A stretch of 64,000 nt of DNA from Chromera velia (GCA_018398765.1 JAHBMJ010005738.1:1-64000), one strand, 5' to 3'; counted from the stretch's first letter, positions 46,251 to 62,710 are shown. Program-made: numbers and translations. Notes: generated from the sequence alone by a model not told the origin.

Positions 46251-47224
46251 GGAGTGCGTTGAAGACTCCAGGTAGCAAGTATGGTCTATGGATGATCATG
46301 AGTGATGAAACAGAAGTAGAGACAGTCAAAACGATGCTCTCCTACCCAATCTCTTCTCTCAAACCAGTCGTGTCCAACCATCAATTCGAAGAAGGGCGAT
46401 CGAGGCCTCTCCCAGGGGCCTTCGATCGATTTTGTATTAGATACAGCCAGATGAGGGAGATGGGTTGCCTCAGTTGGTTGACTCAGATAGCCAGAGGGGG
46501 TTTTCTACTGACAAGGGATGCGGCAGTGGTTATGTGGTGTGTGATAAGATCTCCCCAGAGGATGAAGAATGGGAGGTCCTTGTGCGGTCGGTCCTCAGGT
46601 GGTCCAGAGGTTTTTTTTTTTTGTTTGTCTCCCTCGGTGCGCCGAGGATCCTATGCCCCACATACCTCTCTAGAAAGCAGCACAGGGCAGGGTTTCTATG
46701 GCAGAACAGTAGCAGGGGGGAGGAAGATGATAACAGTGGGACCATATGACTTTTTATGGAAGATCACAGACTGAGCTTTCAGCAGCGACCAGACCCGTGC
46801 CTCTGAAGCAGAGCTCTTCAGGGTCACACAGAGTTGGCAGCAGGGGAATCAGCTGTTTTCCGTTTGTCCCTTCAATTCCCCCAAAGCAGGGGAAAATGCT
46901 TTCACTGTCCCCCGCGCCACGGTGACCCTCCCTGCCAACCTTCTCTAAGGGCTTAGAGGGAAGGGGATAGAAGGGGGCGCCTGCTAAACAAACACCATCC
47001 ATATTTGGAAAGGCCCTCTCAAGCATGCGTTCACGATTTTCCCACCTAGCCGGTCCCCCGGGAACATCCGTACCTCTCCTCTCACAAGCCCATGCAACCT
47101 CAACCGAACCCTCAGGATCATCACCCCCCAGGGGGGCCTATTGCGGGGCCTCCCCCGTCTGATGCCAAATTTTTTAGTGCTAAAACAAGGCTCCCCCCGG
47201 TCCCTGAGTTTGAGGGATGCAGCA

Positions 47225-47258
<34 letters not shown>

Positions 47259-48796
47259 CCTCCACCTTTCGCAAAGGTCATGGGAGAGACGGACTGAAAT
47301 GCAAAGGCCCCTCAGGTTTCTCCATATGTGAGGGAAAGGATGAGTGAGTGTTCAGATACGCTATAGAAAGTCCATACACGGCCACTGCGGCACTTCCAAC
47401 ACGGTACGACCCTAGTGGGAGCCTCTCTGTGATGCAGGTGAAGGCCAAGGTGGAGGCATTTGATTGAAGCTGGGCTGAGTTTTTCATGACGGAAGCCAGA
47501 GGCAAGAGATGGCCCTAAAAGGGGGTGTGAGCAACAACTCTCGCTTCTTGACTTTTGGTGATAAAGAGAAAGACAGGTCATTTGAGAGAAGAGGGGGTAT
47601 ATATATCGATCGGATGCTATGCAGGGTTACTTTATGTAATGAGAACTTCTTCCTGCTTATACTGCAATTCAGTCGAGTGCTTGTTTGCAAACTGTATGCC
47701 CCGAGCACTTTGTTGCTTCTTATATAATAGCCGTTGGATGCCCTCGGCTTTTACTGGTTTATGTCTATGGTTGCTTCATGTTTTAAATTGTTTTTAGACA
47801 TGGGAAGAGCGCCTCCGAGCTCTTCTGCCGCCGTACTCTGGCAGCACCTAATGCTTCCTGCTCGTCCTTCCATTCTATGAGTCATTCTATATTCATAAGT
47901 CGGTGATGCTGGTGAAGGAACACCCTTAGGGTATCTTGGGGTATAGAAGCCAGGGAGGTAGAGTACGGGCAGATCGAGGGGATCCAAGAGACCACATACA
48001 ACTCTCTGGGTGAAATCGCCAATTTTCGGAACTTCAACCTCTCAAAGGTGGAGGTGGTGGTCACCTGGCAGGGGGGCCACACCTCCACCTTCAACAAGGT
48101 GGTGCAAGATCTCAGAAACTCCCACCAGTGGAAAAAGACACAGTACGAGAAGATCCTGCATAACTATTGGAGCTTCATCACAGAAGTCGATCATCAGACG
48201 GATGGGCATATCGGAATACAGAACCTGTATATACATCTTTCTTTTGGATATGGGAAGAGCGCCTCTAAGCTCTTCTACCACAGTACTCGGGACGGTAAAC
48301 ACAATGCCCTCTGCTTATCTTCCCCTTCTATGAGTCTTTTTACACATATGAGTCGGTGATGCGCTGGTGAAGCAACACCCTTGGGTTGCGTAGAAGCCAA
48401 GGAGGTGGAGTACGGGCAGTTTCAGGGGATTGAAGAGACCACCTATACAAGTCTCTGAGTGCTATTGCCAAGCTCCCGACCCTCAACGTGGTAGTCACCT
48501 GGCAGAGTGACCACACCTTCACTTTTAATAAAGTGGTCAGAGACCTGACAAACTCCTGTCAGTGGGAGCAAGGGCAGTACGAGAAGATACTCCACAACTG
48601 TTGAAGTTTCGTCGCGGAGGTGATCCAGCAAATAGGCGTGACGGGTTACAGAGCGTCGAGATTGACTACCTACCTTGCGGATACCTGCTATAAACGCGAG
48701 TGCAGGATTGAATGATAAGCCGAACGAGTCCCATCAATCGCTGAAAAGCTGCTTTCAACCCAGAGTCAAGCCACGCTTGCTCTCTGCAAAGCAGAT

Positions 48797-49249
48797 GCAT
48801 GCCGAGGGTGAGTGGAGTGCTTTTTGCCCCCCTAAAGCAGCGCATTTCCGCAAAAAACTCGTTTTCATAATTCGTAAGGAGTTAGAAGCTAAAACTTTGT
48901 GTAAGAAGACGTTGTAATGATAAAAAAAGAACTATAGAACAGATTTTTTATATTATTTCTAGAAACATAGGCTGTCATACAAATTTTTTGATTTTGAGAC
49001 CATTTTTTAACGGTTTTGAATAGTAAAAAAAACGGTATGAAACTTATAAAATTTGTATGGCAGCCTATGTTTCTAGAAATTATATTAAAAATCTGTTCCA
49101 TAGTTCTTTTTCTATCGTTACAACGTCTTCTTACACAAAGTTTCACCTTCTAACTCCTTACCAATTATAAGAACGAGTTCTTTGCGGAAAAGCGCCGGTC
49201 TCCTATGCAGAGGGGGGGGCAAAAAGCATCCCACTCGCCCCCAACATGC
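48797..49249. repeat. 453-bp foldback element
   Basis: The two halves are inverted copies over roughly 190 bp (GTGTAAGAAGACGTTGTAA at left matches TTACAACGTCTTCTTACAC at right; outer ends share GAGTGG, then a TGCTTTTTGCCCCCC phrase). The loop is about 60 bp. No coding capacity. Both arms have diverged, so it is not young. Confidence 0.8.
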
Positions 49250-49329
49250 GGAGACATCTGAGTTTCCCTTCCTTTTTCCGAATCCCTTGATTGCTTCGTT
49301 TTTTTTCTTCTCTGACCAAAATACATGCG

Positions 49330-49562
49330 TCCACGAATGAACGAACAAACGAACGAACAAACGAACTTTGTAAGAAAGAAAGAAAGAAAGACCGACTGAC
49401 TGATTGACTGACTGACTGACCGACCGACCGACCGAACAAACGAACGAACAAGCGAGCGAGCGAACGAAAGAAAGAAAGAACGAGCGACCGACCGACTGAC
49501 CGAATGAACAAATGAGCAGCAAATGAAAAAAAGAAAGAAAAAAACAAACAAACAAAGAAAAA

Positions 49563-49602
<40 letters not shown>

Positions 49603-49695
49603 AAAGAAGAAAGAAAAAAAGAAAGAAAGAAAGAAAGAAAAAAAAAAAAAAAGAAAGAAAGAAAGAAAGTAAGAAAAAAAGAAAGTAAGAAAGTA
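49330..49695. repeat. Tetranucleotide microsatellites
   Basis: GAAC, GACT/GACC and GAAA units in succession, ending with about 130 bp of GAAA and poly(A) variants. Long open frames on the minus strand here are artefacts. Confidence 0.9.
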
Positions 49696-51010
49696 AGAGA
49701 GCGTATTGTCAAAAGGCATTTGCAATCTCGTACTGAGAGTGACTGTCATTCACCCACTTTGACCGACTCTGACTGCTATGAGCAAAACGAGCAGGTATCT
49801 TAAATTGAGGTCTTGAGCTCACCCAAGCTTTCAACACACAGGAGGCAGGTATCTGACTCGACTGTTTCGCACTTATTCTGCTTGTCATGTTATCTTTCCG
49901 AGAAAGTGATTTTATTAATATCAGGATTGCATGCTCTATTTATCTGTATATATGACTACATGCATGCAGATATGCAAACGCCACTCCCGCCGCGCCATTC
50001 TAGAAACCTTGGGTCGGACGAAAGAGAAGGTCAATGGAATTAAATGCGTTCCTCGTGAGGTCCTCAGGGAAGGAAGAAGATCTATTTCGACAGTGGGACA
50101 GGCACTCCCATGCATGCAAGCGTGAGTCATCGAATTTGATTTACTTTGAATTAATTTGTCTGACCTTCAAACATCCTGTAAGTACCAAGTTCAAGTCATC
50201 CTCAGTATACACATCGAATGCTATGTCGGGTAGAACTTCTTTTTGCACTTAATTACACTATAATTCACTCGAGTCCTTTTTACAAACCGTTGAATACGCT
50301 TCTTTTTGCAAAAACTGTCGAGTGCACAATGGCCCTTGGCTTTTACTGGTTTCTCACTGTAGTTGTTTTATGTTTTTGGATACAGGAAGAGCGCCTCCGA
50401 GCTCTTCTACCGCCGTACTCCGGCGGTATCCAATACTCCCTGCTTGTCCTTCCATTTCATGAATCGTTCTATATTCATGAATCGGTGTTGCTGCTGAAGC
50501 AACACCCTTTGAGTGTTGAAGCAAAGGAGGCGGAGTACGGGTTATCTGAGGGGATTGAACAGACCACCTACTACTCTCTGAATGCCATTGTCATGCTCTC
50601 GACCCTCAACCTCTCAAAGGTGGAGGTTGTGATCACTTGGCTACACCTGGCAGGGTGAACACACCTTCACCTTCAATCAGGTGGTCAGAGACCTCAGAAA
50701 CTCCCGGCAGTGGGAGGGAGGCAACTACCACAAGATTCTCCACAACTATTAAAGTTTCGTCGCTGAGGTCATCAGGCGGATAGTAGTCACGGGTTACAGG
50801 ACGTCCAGATCAATAACTTGCCGTGTGTGCCTCATTGTTTTGGATGAGGGAAGAATAGCTCCGTGCTGCTCTGCCATTCTATGCCGGACACAACACTCAA
50901 TACTAAGACAGTACCATCACAGTACCATCTCATAAATCCTTCTATATCCTTCTGTGTTCATAAATTGGTACTATTTCTAAAGCAACACCCTTAGAGTGTT
51001 GAAGGCAAAG

Positions 51011-52767
51011 AGGTAGAGTATCACCTAGAGTATGACGTAGTACGACATGATAGTTGTCGTGACTATTCAGCATATAAGCCAAGTTATATAAAAATTTTTG
51101 TACTGATCCCAGAGTTAAGGAGGTCGGGGATTCTATGCACAACAACCTTATAGGTTACTCACTTTCAAAATTGTTTTTAATGAGTTTCTACTCACATTTC
51201 AATTATTAGAAACACTTGAAGCCATATATAGAATTATAATTATAATGGTTCAAGTTTCTGCTTAGGTTTCTGCGCGGCTAGCTCCGCAGTTTACTAATAC
51301 GAATCACTATATGCCTAGGCTGCCTAGCTATATATGCAGTATTAATTATGGATGTTAGGTATACATATAACTTGATGATGTAAGTTTATAAGATTATAAT
51401 CTAGGTCCGATTGATGCTATAATGTTCTAAGTTTCCCTGCGGCGGTCTGTGCAATGATGTACAGTGATGTAAAAAATTGTTTGCATGCATATGAGACATG
51501 TCTATACCGTAAAAGACTCCCCCTTCCCCCCTGAAATGTTTCCCGCTTTTCAAAAGTTTAAGTGAAACACTGACATTTCGATCTAATTAATTTTTTTAAT
51601 TTAAGACACAAACTAAGGCTAAAGTTTCTATAGAGTATACATAATAGAACACATATCATGTTACGATATATATGATTGTCGATATCCTACGATATCCTAA
51701 TAATCCTATAGGAGGGGATTTAATAGGATAGGACTCAGTCTCAGAACAATCATCATCATCATATTACAAATTAATGAAGAAGAATTAATATATATGTTGC
51801 ATGGTGTTGTATGTGAAAATTAAGTATGGACATAGTGGGAAGGCCTGTAGCGCTATAGTTTCCTCAATCAAATTGAATCAATCAGTCAATCAATCAATCA
51901 ATCAAGTATATCTGTTCCATCATTTAGGGATAAGCATATCATTAGATGCATTTAAGTTAGCTTGCAGTGCCCTGCAATATTAAAGCCTTCTTCTGCAATC
52001 ACTCTTTCAGTCTCCTTTCCTCACTCCTTCAATTCAAGCTTCATAAGTTCATTCTTTCTTTCAAGTCCCTCTCGTCTCTACCATTTTTCTTCCATCCTCT
52101 CCTATCCTCTGCCTTCCTTCATTTTCCTTTTCCTTCCTTGGAAATGAAAATTCTCTTGCACGAGATCCCACGACACATTCGGTATGATAGACCAGGAGAA
52201 AGGACAACGAAACAGGGAAGAGAGAAGAAGAATCAAAAAGTTGAAGGGCACCAGAAGTGCATCGCGTGCACCTAGGGGTGCACTCAACGGGCCTAGAGAT
52301 GGACACGCAGCTGGTGTCGCCAGTAGACTCACTCTCATCTTGCGCAGAAGATACAGGCGACTCTTGATTTGGCACTGCATGAAGCAGCTAGGTCCGTCCG
52401 GTTGTCCAATCGATCCAAAACATGCATACATGCCCTGAAAGACCCTGACTTTAAATTTGTGAGGGCTGAACAGGGCACAAGAGACCATGAGAGAGACATG
52501 CAAGGACTGTACGTGTGTCTCGAAAAAGAAAGAAAGCAGGGCGCACTGACGTGTTGGCAACAAAAATATGAGGTACATGAAAAAGGAAGAAGGGAATCCG
52601 GTCTTCCCTGAGAAAAATAACATGGCTACGCGCCAGAATGGTAAGGAAGGATGAAGCCGGGAGACAACTTTGGATTTCCTTTTCACTCCATGCGGTGACT
52701 GGTTGGGCACTGAAGTTCACTCACTCACTCACGCACTCACTCACTCACTCACTCACGCAAACACACG
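51011..52767. other. Gene-poor spacer with a LINE-tail remnant
   Basis: Mostly AT-rich. 51822-51906 matches the LINE tail seen at 31876 (GACATAGTGGGAAGGCC, then TCAA repeats), so a truncated LINE copy probably ends here. 52160-52620 has short open frames on both strands that lack splice or domain support. Confidence 0.4.
51822..51906 (+). repeat. LINE 3' tail remnant with (TCAA)n
   Basis: Shares GGGAAGGCC and the terminal (TCAA)n with the tails at 31876-32036. A weaker relative is at 57224-57300. Confidence 0.6.
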
Positions 52768-55700
52768 TCAGACGGCCAGTTTCTGCAGGAGGCTGACAAG
52801 AACTTTTGTGTCCACTGGTTTATGGATCACAGTAGTTGCTCCTGCCTGTTCAAACTCTGTCCTGACGCTCTCGTTCACGTCCCCTGTGCATCCCAAAATC
52901 AGAGGGGGGCGTGGCGTGTCAGTGTCAGTCTGAGACGCACTGGAACTCAACTGGCCCCCCACAGGCGCAGTCTTGCTTCTCTGCCGGTCCCGTTGAGGAA
53001 GAGAGACAGCAACAGAGGATTTCCCCCCCTGCCCTGACCGGCTTTCTTCGTAAAATCCCAAAATCTTCCGTGTTGCCTCTGCACCCCCCATGACCCCCAT
53101 GTTGTTGTCCATCAAGATGAGCCTGTAGGACCTGCCCTGATTTAGAATCATCTGAACTGCTTCCTGCCCGTCTGTGGCCTTCTCTACTGAATAGCCGAGA
53201 CGGCGGATGGCAACCTCTGCTGCTATCAGACAGAATTGATCATCATCTACCACCAGCACATCCGCATTGTATTGATGAGTGGGGGGGTTGGTGGAAGAGG
53301 GGGATGCGGTGCTAGAGGGCGACGAAGAGGAAGCCGCAGTCGATGTGTTGGGGGGGTGACATGTCCTGGATGGAGTGGGCAGAGACAGGAGATTGGGTTT
53401 TGCCTCTCCCTCGTCTTCTGCTGCTACTGATGTCTGTTCCTCAGTCAAGTTTTCCTTCTCTTCTTTTCCACAGTCATCAACCTCCTCTTTCTGCTCTACC
53501 CGAGGCAAATTTGACTTGCCCTCAGATTGCAGCTGCGTTGACGCTGTGCTCTTTCGTTCACCTCTAGCTTCTCTTCCACTCTCTCTCAAATCAGCACTGG
53601 ACTGGGAGGGGGGCACTGCCACTAGAGGTGTGATGAGTTGAAAGAAAAAACTGCTTCCCTTCCCCCTGCCCTCACTCTCCACACCAATCTCACCACCCCC
53701 GTGTGCCTCCACGAAACTCTTGCAAATACACAGGCCCAAACCTGTTCCCCCCCCATTCTGCAACTCCCCTGCACGCACCTGAGAATAAGGTCGGAACAAC
53801 TTGCTCATGTCCTCCTGACTCAAACCCGGTCCTGAATCTGACACAGCGACTCTCAAGACTGCAAAGGACAAAGAAGGCGGCGTGCTGCTGATGCATTGAC
53901 TCTCGGGTGGCACTTCCGATGTCCCTGCACGCACCACTAGAGAGGACTCTGATCCCGATCCCCCCTTCTTCAAATCTCTCACTGCCTTCGCCCACTGTCT
54001 CCGCAACCCGAGACTCTTCCCCCCTTCACTTTCCTCTCCAGACTTTCCGAACAAAGTCGCCATCACGTCTGCTGCTGAATTCGTGCGGTTCCTCCTCCCC
54101 GTGCCCTCCCCCGGTGCCTCTACCTGGCAGAGAGTCTTCATCACCCGTTCCATCTCCTCTCTTGTGGGTGCTCTCAAACAAGCAGTCAAATGGATATGGC
54201 CTTTTTTTGTGAATTTTCGGGCATTGCTGAGGAAGTTGGCAATCACCTGCTCGAGTCGGAGGAAGTCTGCAAACCCCACAGCAGACTTTGCCCCTCCCCC
54301 CAACTGTCCCTGCAGACGGGGATCCAGTGTCCACTTCCACTTGAACCTGACCTCTGTGCCTGCACCGGCTGTGGCTACTGACTCCTGTCTGCCGATGCGA
54401 TCGAACCAGGCGGCCAGATCGACTCTTTTGAAATCTAACTGAAACCCCCCTTTGTCAAGCTTCTCTAGTTGCAACACATCCTCGCACACGCTTCGCATCT
54501 TGTCAAATTGTTTCTGGATCATATCAGTGAACCTGAGGAGCTCTGCTCCTTCAGACACGACAGCAGAAGAGAGGGCAGACTGGACAGGGCCTCCTCCTCC
54601 TTCTTCTGCTGCCTTTTTCAAAAGATCCGTCAGAATGGCACGAAATTCAACGAGAAGAAACCCGGCCCCGGAAAGCGGGTTTCGCATCTCGTGCATGATG
54701 TACGAGACGAAACGGGCCTTTGCTCCTTCCGCCCGTTCTCTCTTTTGGGTTTCCTCAAAGACTTTGAACAAAGTCTGCCTGGTCATCTTACGCTGGGAGG
54801 CTGCGAGTAAACGGATAACTATGGCCCAGGCGACGGCCAACTTGGGGGCGGAGGGAATGGGGGGGCACACGAGGACCCAGAGGGCCCCGTCGACAATGTT
54901 CAGCACCCAAAAGTTCAAATCTGTGTGGTGAATCACTCCGATGATGTTCTTGTTCAGCACGGCTGCACAGGCAGAGAAGAGAAATGCGTGTAGAATTCAT
55001 GCGTGGATTGGATGACCTAGAGTGACTGAGGTGTGGAGGGGGAGATCTGAATAGACGGGCGATTGCCTGGGCCACATGATAAATGAGTTTCCTGACCGGC
55101 TGATTCACTGGCTTGTGAGTCAGCGGGTGAGTGATAAAGTGAATGAGTGAGTGAGTGAGTGAATGAGTGAGTGATAAACTGAGTGAGTGATAAAGTGAGT
55201 GACTGAGGGAGTGAGGGAGGAGCTGGGGAGGCGGGCAAAATGACTGTCAGCTGGATGACTCTTGACCGTCAAAATGGCTGTCCGGCTTTGTGACCTGCGG
55301 AGACCGGACGGATTACTGAGGAGGTGAGAAGAAGCCCACGATCCTGATCGGCCTTGCATGCTGATTTATCGGATATACATATTCCTTCACACCACACACA
55401 TCTCGGCATCCTCACGGGGCGACTGACAGATGATCATGCACCTCATGATGTCGATATCCCTGTCGACTTGGTGTCTGGTGATGTGGACGCAGAAGTAAAT
55501 CCACGAACTCATCAGCAGAGACGTCACGAAGCTGCAGAGCTCCCTCCTCTCGGCGTCCCGCCCCAACGGACACACCGCAAAGAACATCAGCCCTGCGTAG
55601 CCCATCCGCATGGTAAGGCCACGAAGGTCGAACACCCCGGAGACATACAACAGGCACAACAGAGCAGAGACCCCGACGACGCCCGTCATCGCAACGGGCC

Positions 55701-55910
55701 GCAACACTGCTATCTGCACACAGAAGAGAGATGCGCGTTTTTGTCTGCACCACTGACGCATCTTTCACCGAACGGAAAATTCAACGTAAGTCATCAAAGT
55801 GTCTGACCTTTCCCGCCAAGTGTTGTTTGCAGGCAGGCTCTACTGACCTGTTGAGTCATGACTCTCTGTCGGAGCTGTTCCTCCGCGCTGAGGGGATTTG
55901 AGTTCTCTGC
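52768..55910 (-). CDS. Membrane-anchored hybrid histidine kinase with receiver domain (about 850 aa)
   Basis: Exons 55910-55848, 55713-55416 and 54962-52768 join in phase (donors GTCAGT and GTGAGG) and total 2,556 nt. Exon 2 encodes hydrophobic segments (VVGVSALLCLLYVSGVF; LMFFAVCP; LLMSSWIYFCVHI), so the N-terminus is in a membrane. Exon 3 carries a dimerisation box with the phospho-acceptor His (SYIMHEMRNPLSG, about 90 codons in), an N-box (IANFLSNARKF), G-boxes (DSGPGLS; GTGLGLCICKSF) and a C-terminal receiver (VLVVDDDQF; LILMDNNMG with the phospho-Asp; GCTGD; HKPVD). The protein should phosphorylate itself on His and pass the group to its own receiver. No sensory domain is recognisable, so the signal is unknown. 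The start is unresolved: an ATG directly abuts a GTAAGG donor near 55987, or MTQQ inside the first exon may be used. Confidence 0.85.
55124..55212. repeat. (GTGA/GAAT)n repeat in an intron
   Basis: Tandem GAGT/GAAT/GTGA units in the second intron of the histidine kinase gene. Confidence 0.85.
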
Positions 55911-55987
55911 CTGCAGAAAGGAGACGAGTACAAATTGGAAGAAGATCCGAGTCTTGCTTAGCGTCGAGGAAGACAGCAACCCTTACC

Positions 55988-56687
55988 ATTTTGTACCTCG
56001 ATCAGGTGCCCCGAGCAGGAAGGCGATTAAATTCACAGGTGCTCTTCGTCTTTTCTATGTATTCAAAGCGTGGATTTCATGCAGAGGCGGAGGCTTTCGT
56101 CTAGCGAGTTCTGTACAGGACAGTCTAAAGGAGATGTCGCCATGCAGTGCGAGTCAATCTGCTCTTGGCGGTTTCTGATCGTTCAATCATGCAATTAATT
56201 GGTGGCCAAAATTTAGTTGTGCCCGACGTGACGGTTCATGCAGGGCACTGGCTTCGCGCACTTTGAAAGAATCGATCGGCTATATAAACGTGAATCGCGT
56301 GGCGGCGGCGGGCGGCATTGACTTGCACGGGGCCGCAGGCCCGCAGCCCGGCCGCCACCCCCACCGAAACCCACCACTACACTGAGCCAAGCCCACAAGC
56401 GAAAGCTAGCTACTCTCTAAACCAACTTTGCCAAACTTCTTTAAACTTGTTTAGCAAAAATAAAAAACATAAAAAATAGTTGGGACCCCGAGTTGTATTT
56501 TAAACAATTATATAGCTTAATGAATAAGCTGAAATAGCCTTAAAGTACCTTAAAGTCATAGACTAATTCAAACAAGATTTCAGCTTAGATTTTTGAATTG
56601 TTTAATATATGTACAAGCATAGATACACACATATAAAAGCTAGCAATATAAATTTATGATTATTGAATTTTGGATATACCATCAACC
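55988..56687. other. Spacer upstream of the histidine kinase gene
   Basis: Contains the candidate first-exon ATG next to a GTAAGG donor (about 55985-55990, minus strand) and a TATATAA-like site at 56281. It should hold the kinase promoter. No other gene seen. Confidence 0.35.
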
Positions 56688-57762
56688 ATGCTGTCTAAAC
56701 TTTCAGAATGACTGCCTACGCTGACCCTACGTGGCCCTAACGGGCCGCCTGGGGTCTTATGTATAACCTTCCCCAGGTGGTCCTTACGGACCACCTGCGG
56801 CACCCCAGGCAGTCAGAGGGTCTTTCTGCATTCTCTCTATAGTGTGAAAAACGTTGAAAAAAGTTTAAAAATACCTTTATTCTAGGATTTAGTATCTGAA
56901 CGCAACTTTAAAGATTCATTTACAATGCTTAAATTAAATCAATAAATCAAAATTTTTATATAATTCTAGATATTATTTTATAGAAAAGAATTAAATCAAA
57001 TTTTCTGAATAATTTTCTAGAGTAAATTTCCACTCTGCGATAAGTTTATAAACCATGCAAAGTTGCATGTATCACTTTTTCTTTACTTGGATTGGCACCT
57101 CCCAGACAAGCTCAAAATCTTCTGTCTTATCATGGTGGTGAGGGACACAGGCATCGATTGCCTGTCTGAATGTTCTGTGGCGGTTCTCTTCAGCTATGGC
57201 CTGTTCTTCTGTTCTTCAGCAAGCGGGAAGGCCACATGCAGAATTATCAATCAGTACAGTCAGTAAGTGGGAAGACTAAGTATGGAATCAATCAGTGAAT
57301 TAATCAATGGATATACAATGATATACAATGATATGCATCTCCAGTAATAAGAGTGAGAAGAGATGAAAGTTGAAAGCAACTGTCAACTTAATGTATATAC
57401 ACTGGTATCTATTGCTGATCGCGACCGCCGAACAAAAAGTTACTGCCGGTCTGTATATATCTGCATGACCCAGTCGGACCTTTGATACGTGGCATGCACG
57501 TATAGATGACGAGGTTGCGTTGGCGTGTCCCTCGCACGAACCTGGTCGGGCACGTGCACCGTGGTTCATGACGATAAGGTCGATGCTTTCGGCACCGACC
57601 TTCACCCCAGGCAACTCTTAACAACTGCCTGAGGCTTCCCCCTAGGCAGCTCTATATAAACTTAGGTAAAACCACCAGAGGTCGTCCCAGGCGGCCCTGG
57701 CGGGCCGCCTGCGGCGTGCCTGAGGTACCCCAGGCGCCGCAGGCAGGTTTAGACAGCATGCC
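56688..57762. repeat. Element bounded by short inverted repeats and carrying covarying hairpins
   Basis: CATGCTGTCTAAAC near 56690-56704 is inverted as GTTTAGACAGCATG near 57747-57760. Just inside each end are GC-rich hairpins: AGGTGGTCC-TTAC-GGACCACCT (56775-56796) and AGGCGGCCC-TGGC-GGGCCGCCT (57689-57710), plus an imperfect third at about 56731-56750. The interior is AT-rich, with a faint LINE-tail phrase at 57224-57300. No coding frame. Confidence 0.45.
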
Positions 57763-58112
57763 ATCAACAGTCTTTAAAACGATGAGTTTCAGCATCCCAT
57801 ACAAAGTCTTTTTATTTCTTACTATCAGTGCCTGCTTCTGCTTTCGCAATCTCCCCCCTCTTTTTTTCTCTTTCTCCCGCTCTCTTCTTCTTGTCTCAAA
57901 CTGTTAATGAGTGACACCTCTCTCTGACTCATACCAGTCATGTTAGTTCTCGGTCCTGCGCCTTCCCCTCTAAAACGGCTTCCTCTTCCCGAAACACCAA
58001 TAAAAGCAGACCCCGGTCATTAACCTTCCGATGCAACAGCTGTTATAGAAACTTTCGTACCCCCTGCAGACTATCTAAAGCTTGTCGGGCATGCAGCTCT
58101 CTTTCTCTGTAG
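57763..58112. other. Gene-free spacer
   Basis: A/T- and pyrimidine-rich sequence with no supported feature. Confidence 0.3.
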
Positions 58113-58325
58113 GTCTGCACTGGTCTCAGCATGCAAAGCCTGAATACCCAGGAGGGCGAAGCACACGCAGGAGTTACAGCACAGCATATAGCAGTTCTGC
58201 GAGCCATAAGGGGGGGCAAAGGACTCAACGTAGCTTTTGAAGCGCGTTGTGGCCGCTTTGACCTGGTTTGCGGGAATCTCTCCCATGCGGGCTTTCCCCT
58301 CGTAGATACACCTATCATATTTGGG
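58113..58325 (+). CDS. Possible upstream exon of the neighbouring plus-strand gene
   Basis: Bounded by TCTCTGTAG and GGTAAG, this stretch reads EAHAGVTAQHIAVLRAIRGG and LNVAFEARCGRFDLVCGN, a plausible folded sequence. It ends in phase 0, whereas the next recognised exon (58885) starts in another phase, so a further exon would be needed to link them. Confidence 0.3.
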
Positions 58326-58884
58326 GTAAGAATGCACCAGACGTTTTTCCCCCTCCCCAGTCCCACCTTGCTGGACCCATGCATGCATGGATGTAATATG
58401 GATGCACGTAGACGGATCTGCTGAGCTTTAATGTTTACCGGTTTCTGCTCGGAAGGCTTCGGCATGTCTCCTGTCGCTGTACATGTGTATGAAGCCTTGG
58501 TATGGTATATGCATACGCGCCTGCAGTCTCTTTTTCTATTCAGCATCCTGATTTACTTTTCCAACGCCTTTGAACACACTTCGTAGGAACTGTATACGCA
58601 CTCATATACAAAAGTGAGACCAGTTTTGAAGTTAGGGTGATTTGGCCAGTCGAGACCGCCCATTCCGGAAAATACACAGTTTCAATCTTTTAGTTTTGTA
58701 GAGTGGTGCTAGCTGTGCCGGGGGTGGCTTCACATGCATGCATGCGTCCCTGTTGCATCCGCCAGTACACTCTAGCAAAACCCGGCAAACATTGAAGCTC
58801 AGGGGATACGGCTGCCATGCATGCATCATCATTAATTGCAGTATATTGCAGTTAGGGGGGAAAAAAATCATAAGGAAACTGCAG

Positions 58885-62710
<3,826 letters not shown>

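Larger units (their letters stand above)
46251..51010. repeat. Mosaic of decayed repeats with protein-like units
   Basis: A unit of about 430-450 bp occurs at about 47790-48215, 48240-48665 and 50375-50825, with a partial copy at 50835-51010. Each starts GGAAGAGCGCCTC-x-GAGCTCTTCT and retains traces of one reading frame (for example EGIEQTTYYSLNAIV in the third copy). Copies at 47610 and 50210 also share about 170 bp upstream. All are broken. The upstream stretch 46251-47600 shows similar fossil coding traces and an Ala/Ser codon repeat near 47220-47255. Probably remnants of an unidentified mobile or virus-like element; no family named. Confidence 0.45.

Noticed and set aside
49165-49749. Hydrophobic multi-pass membrane protein on the minus strand
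   Set aside because: The Phe/Leu/Ser runs are the complement of GAAA and GAAC repeats.
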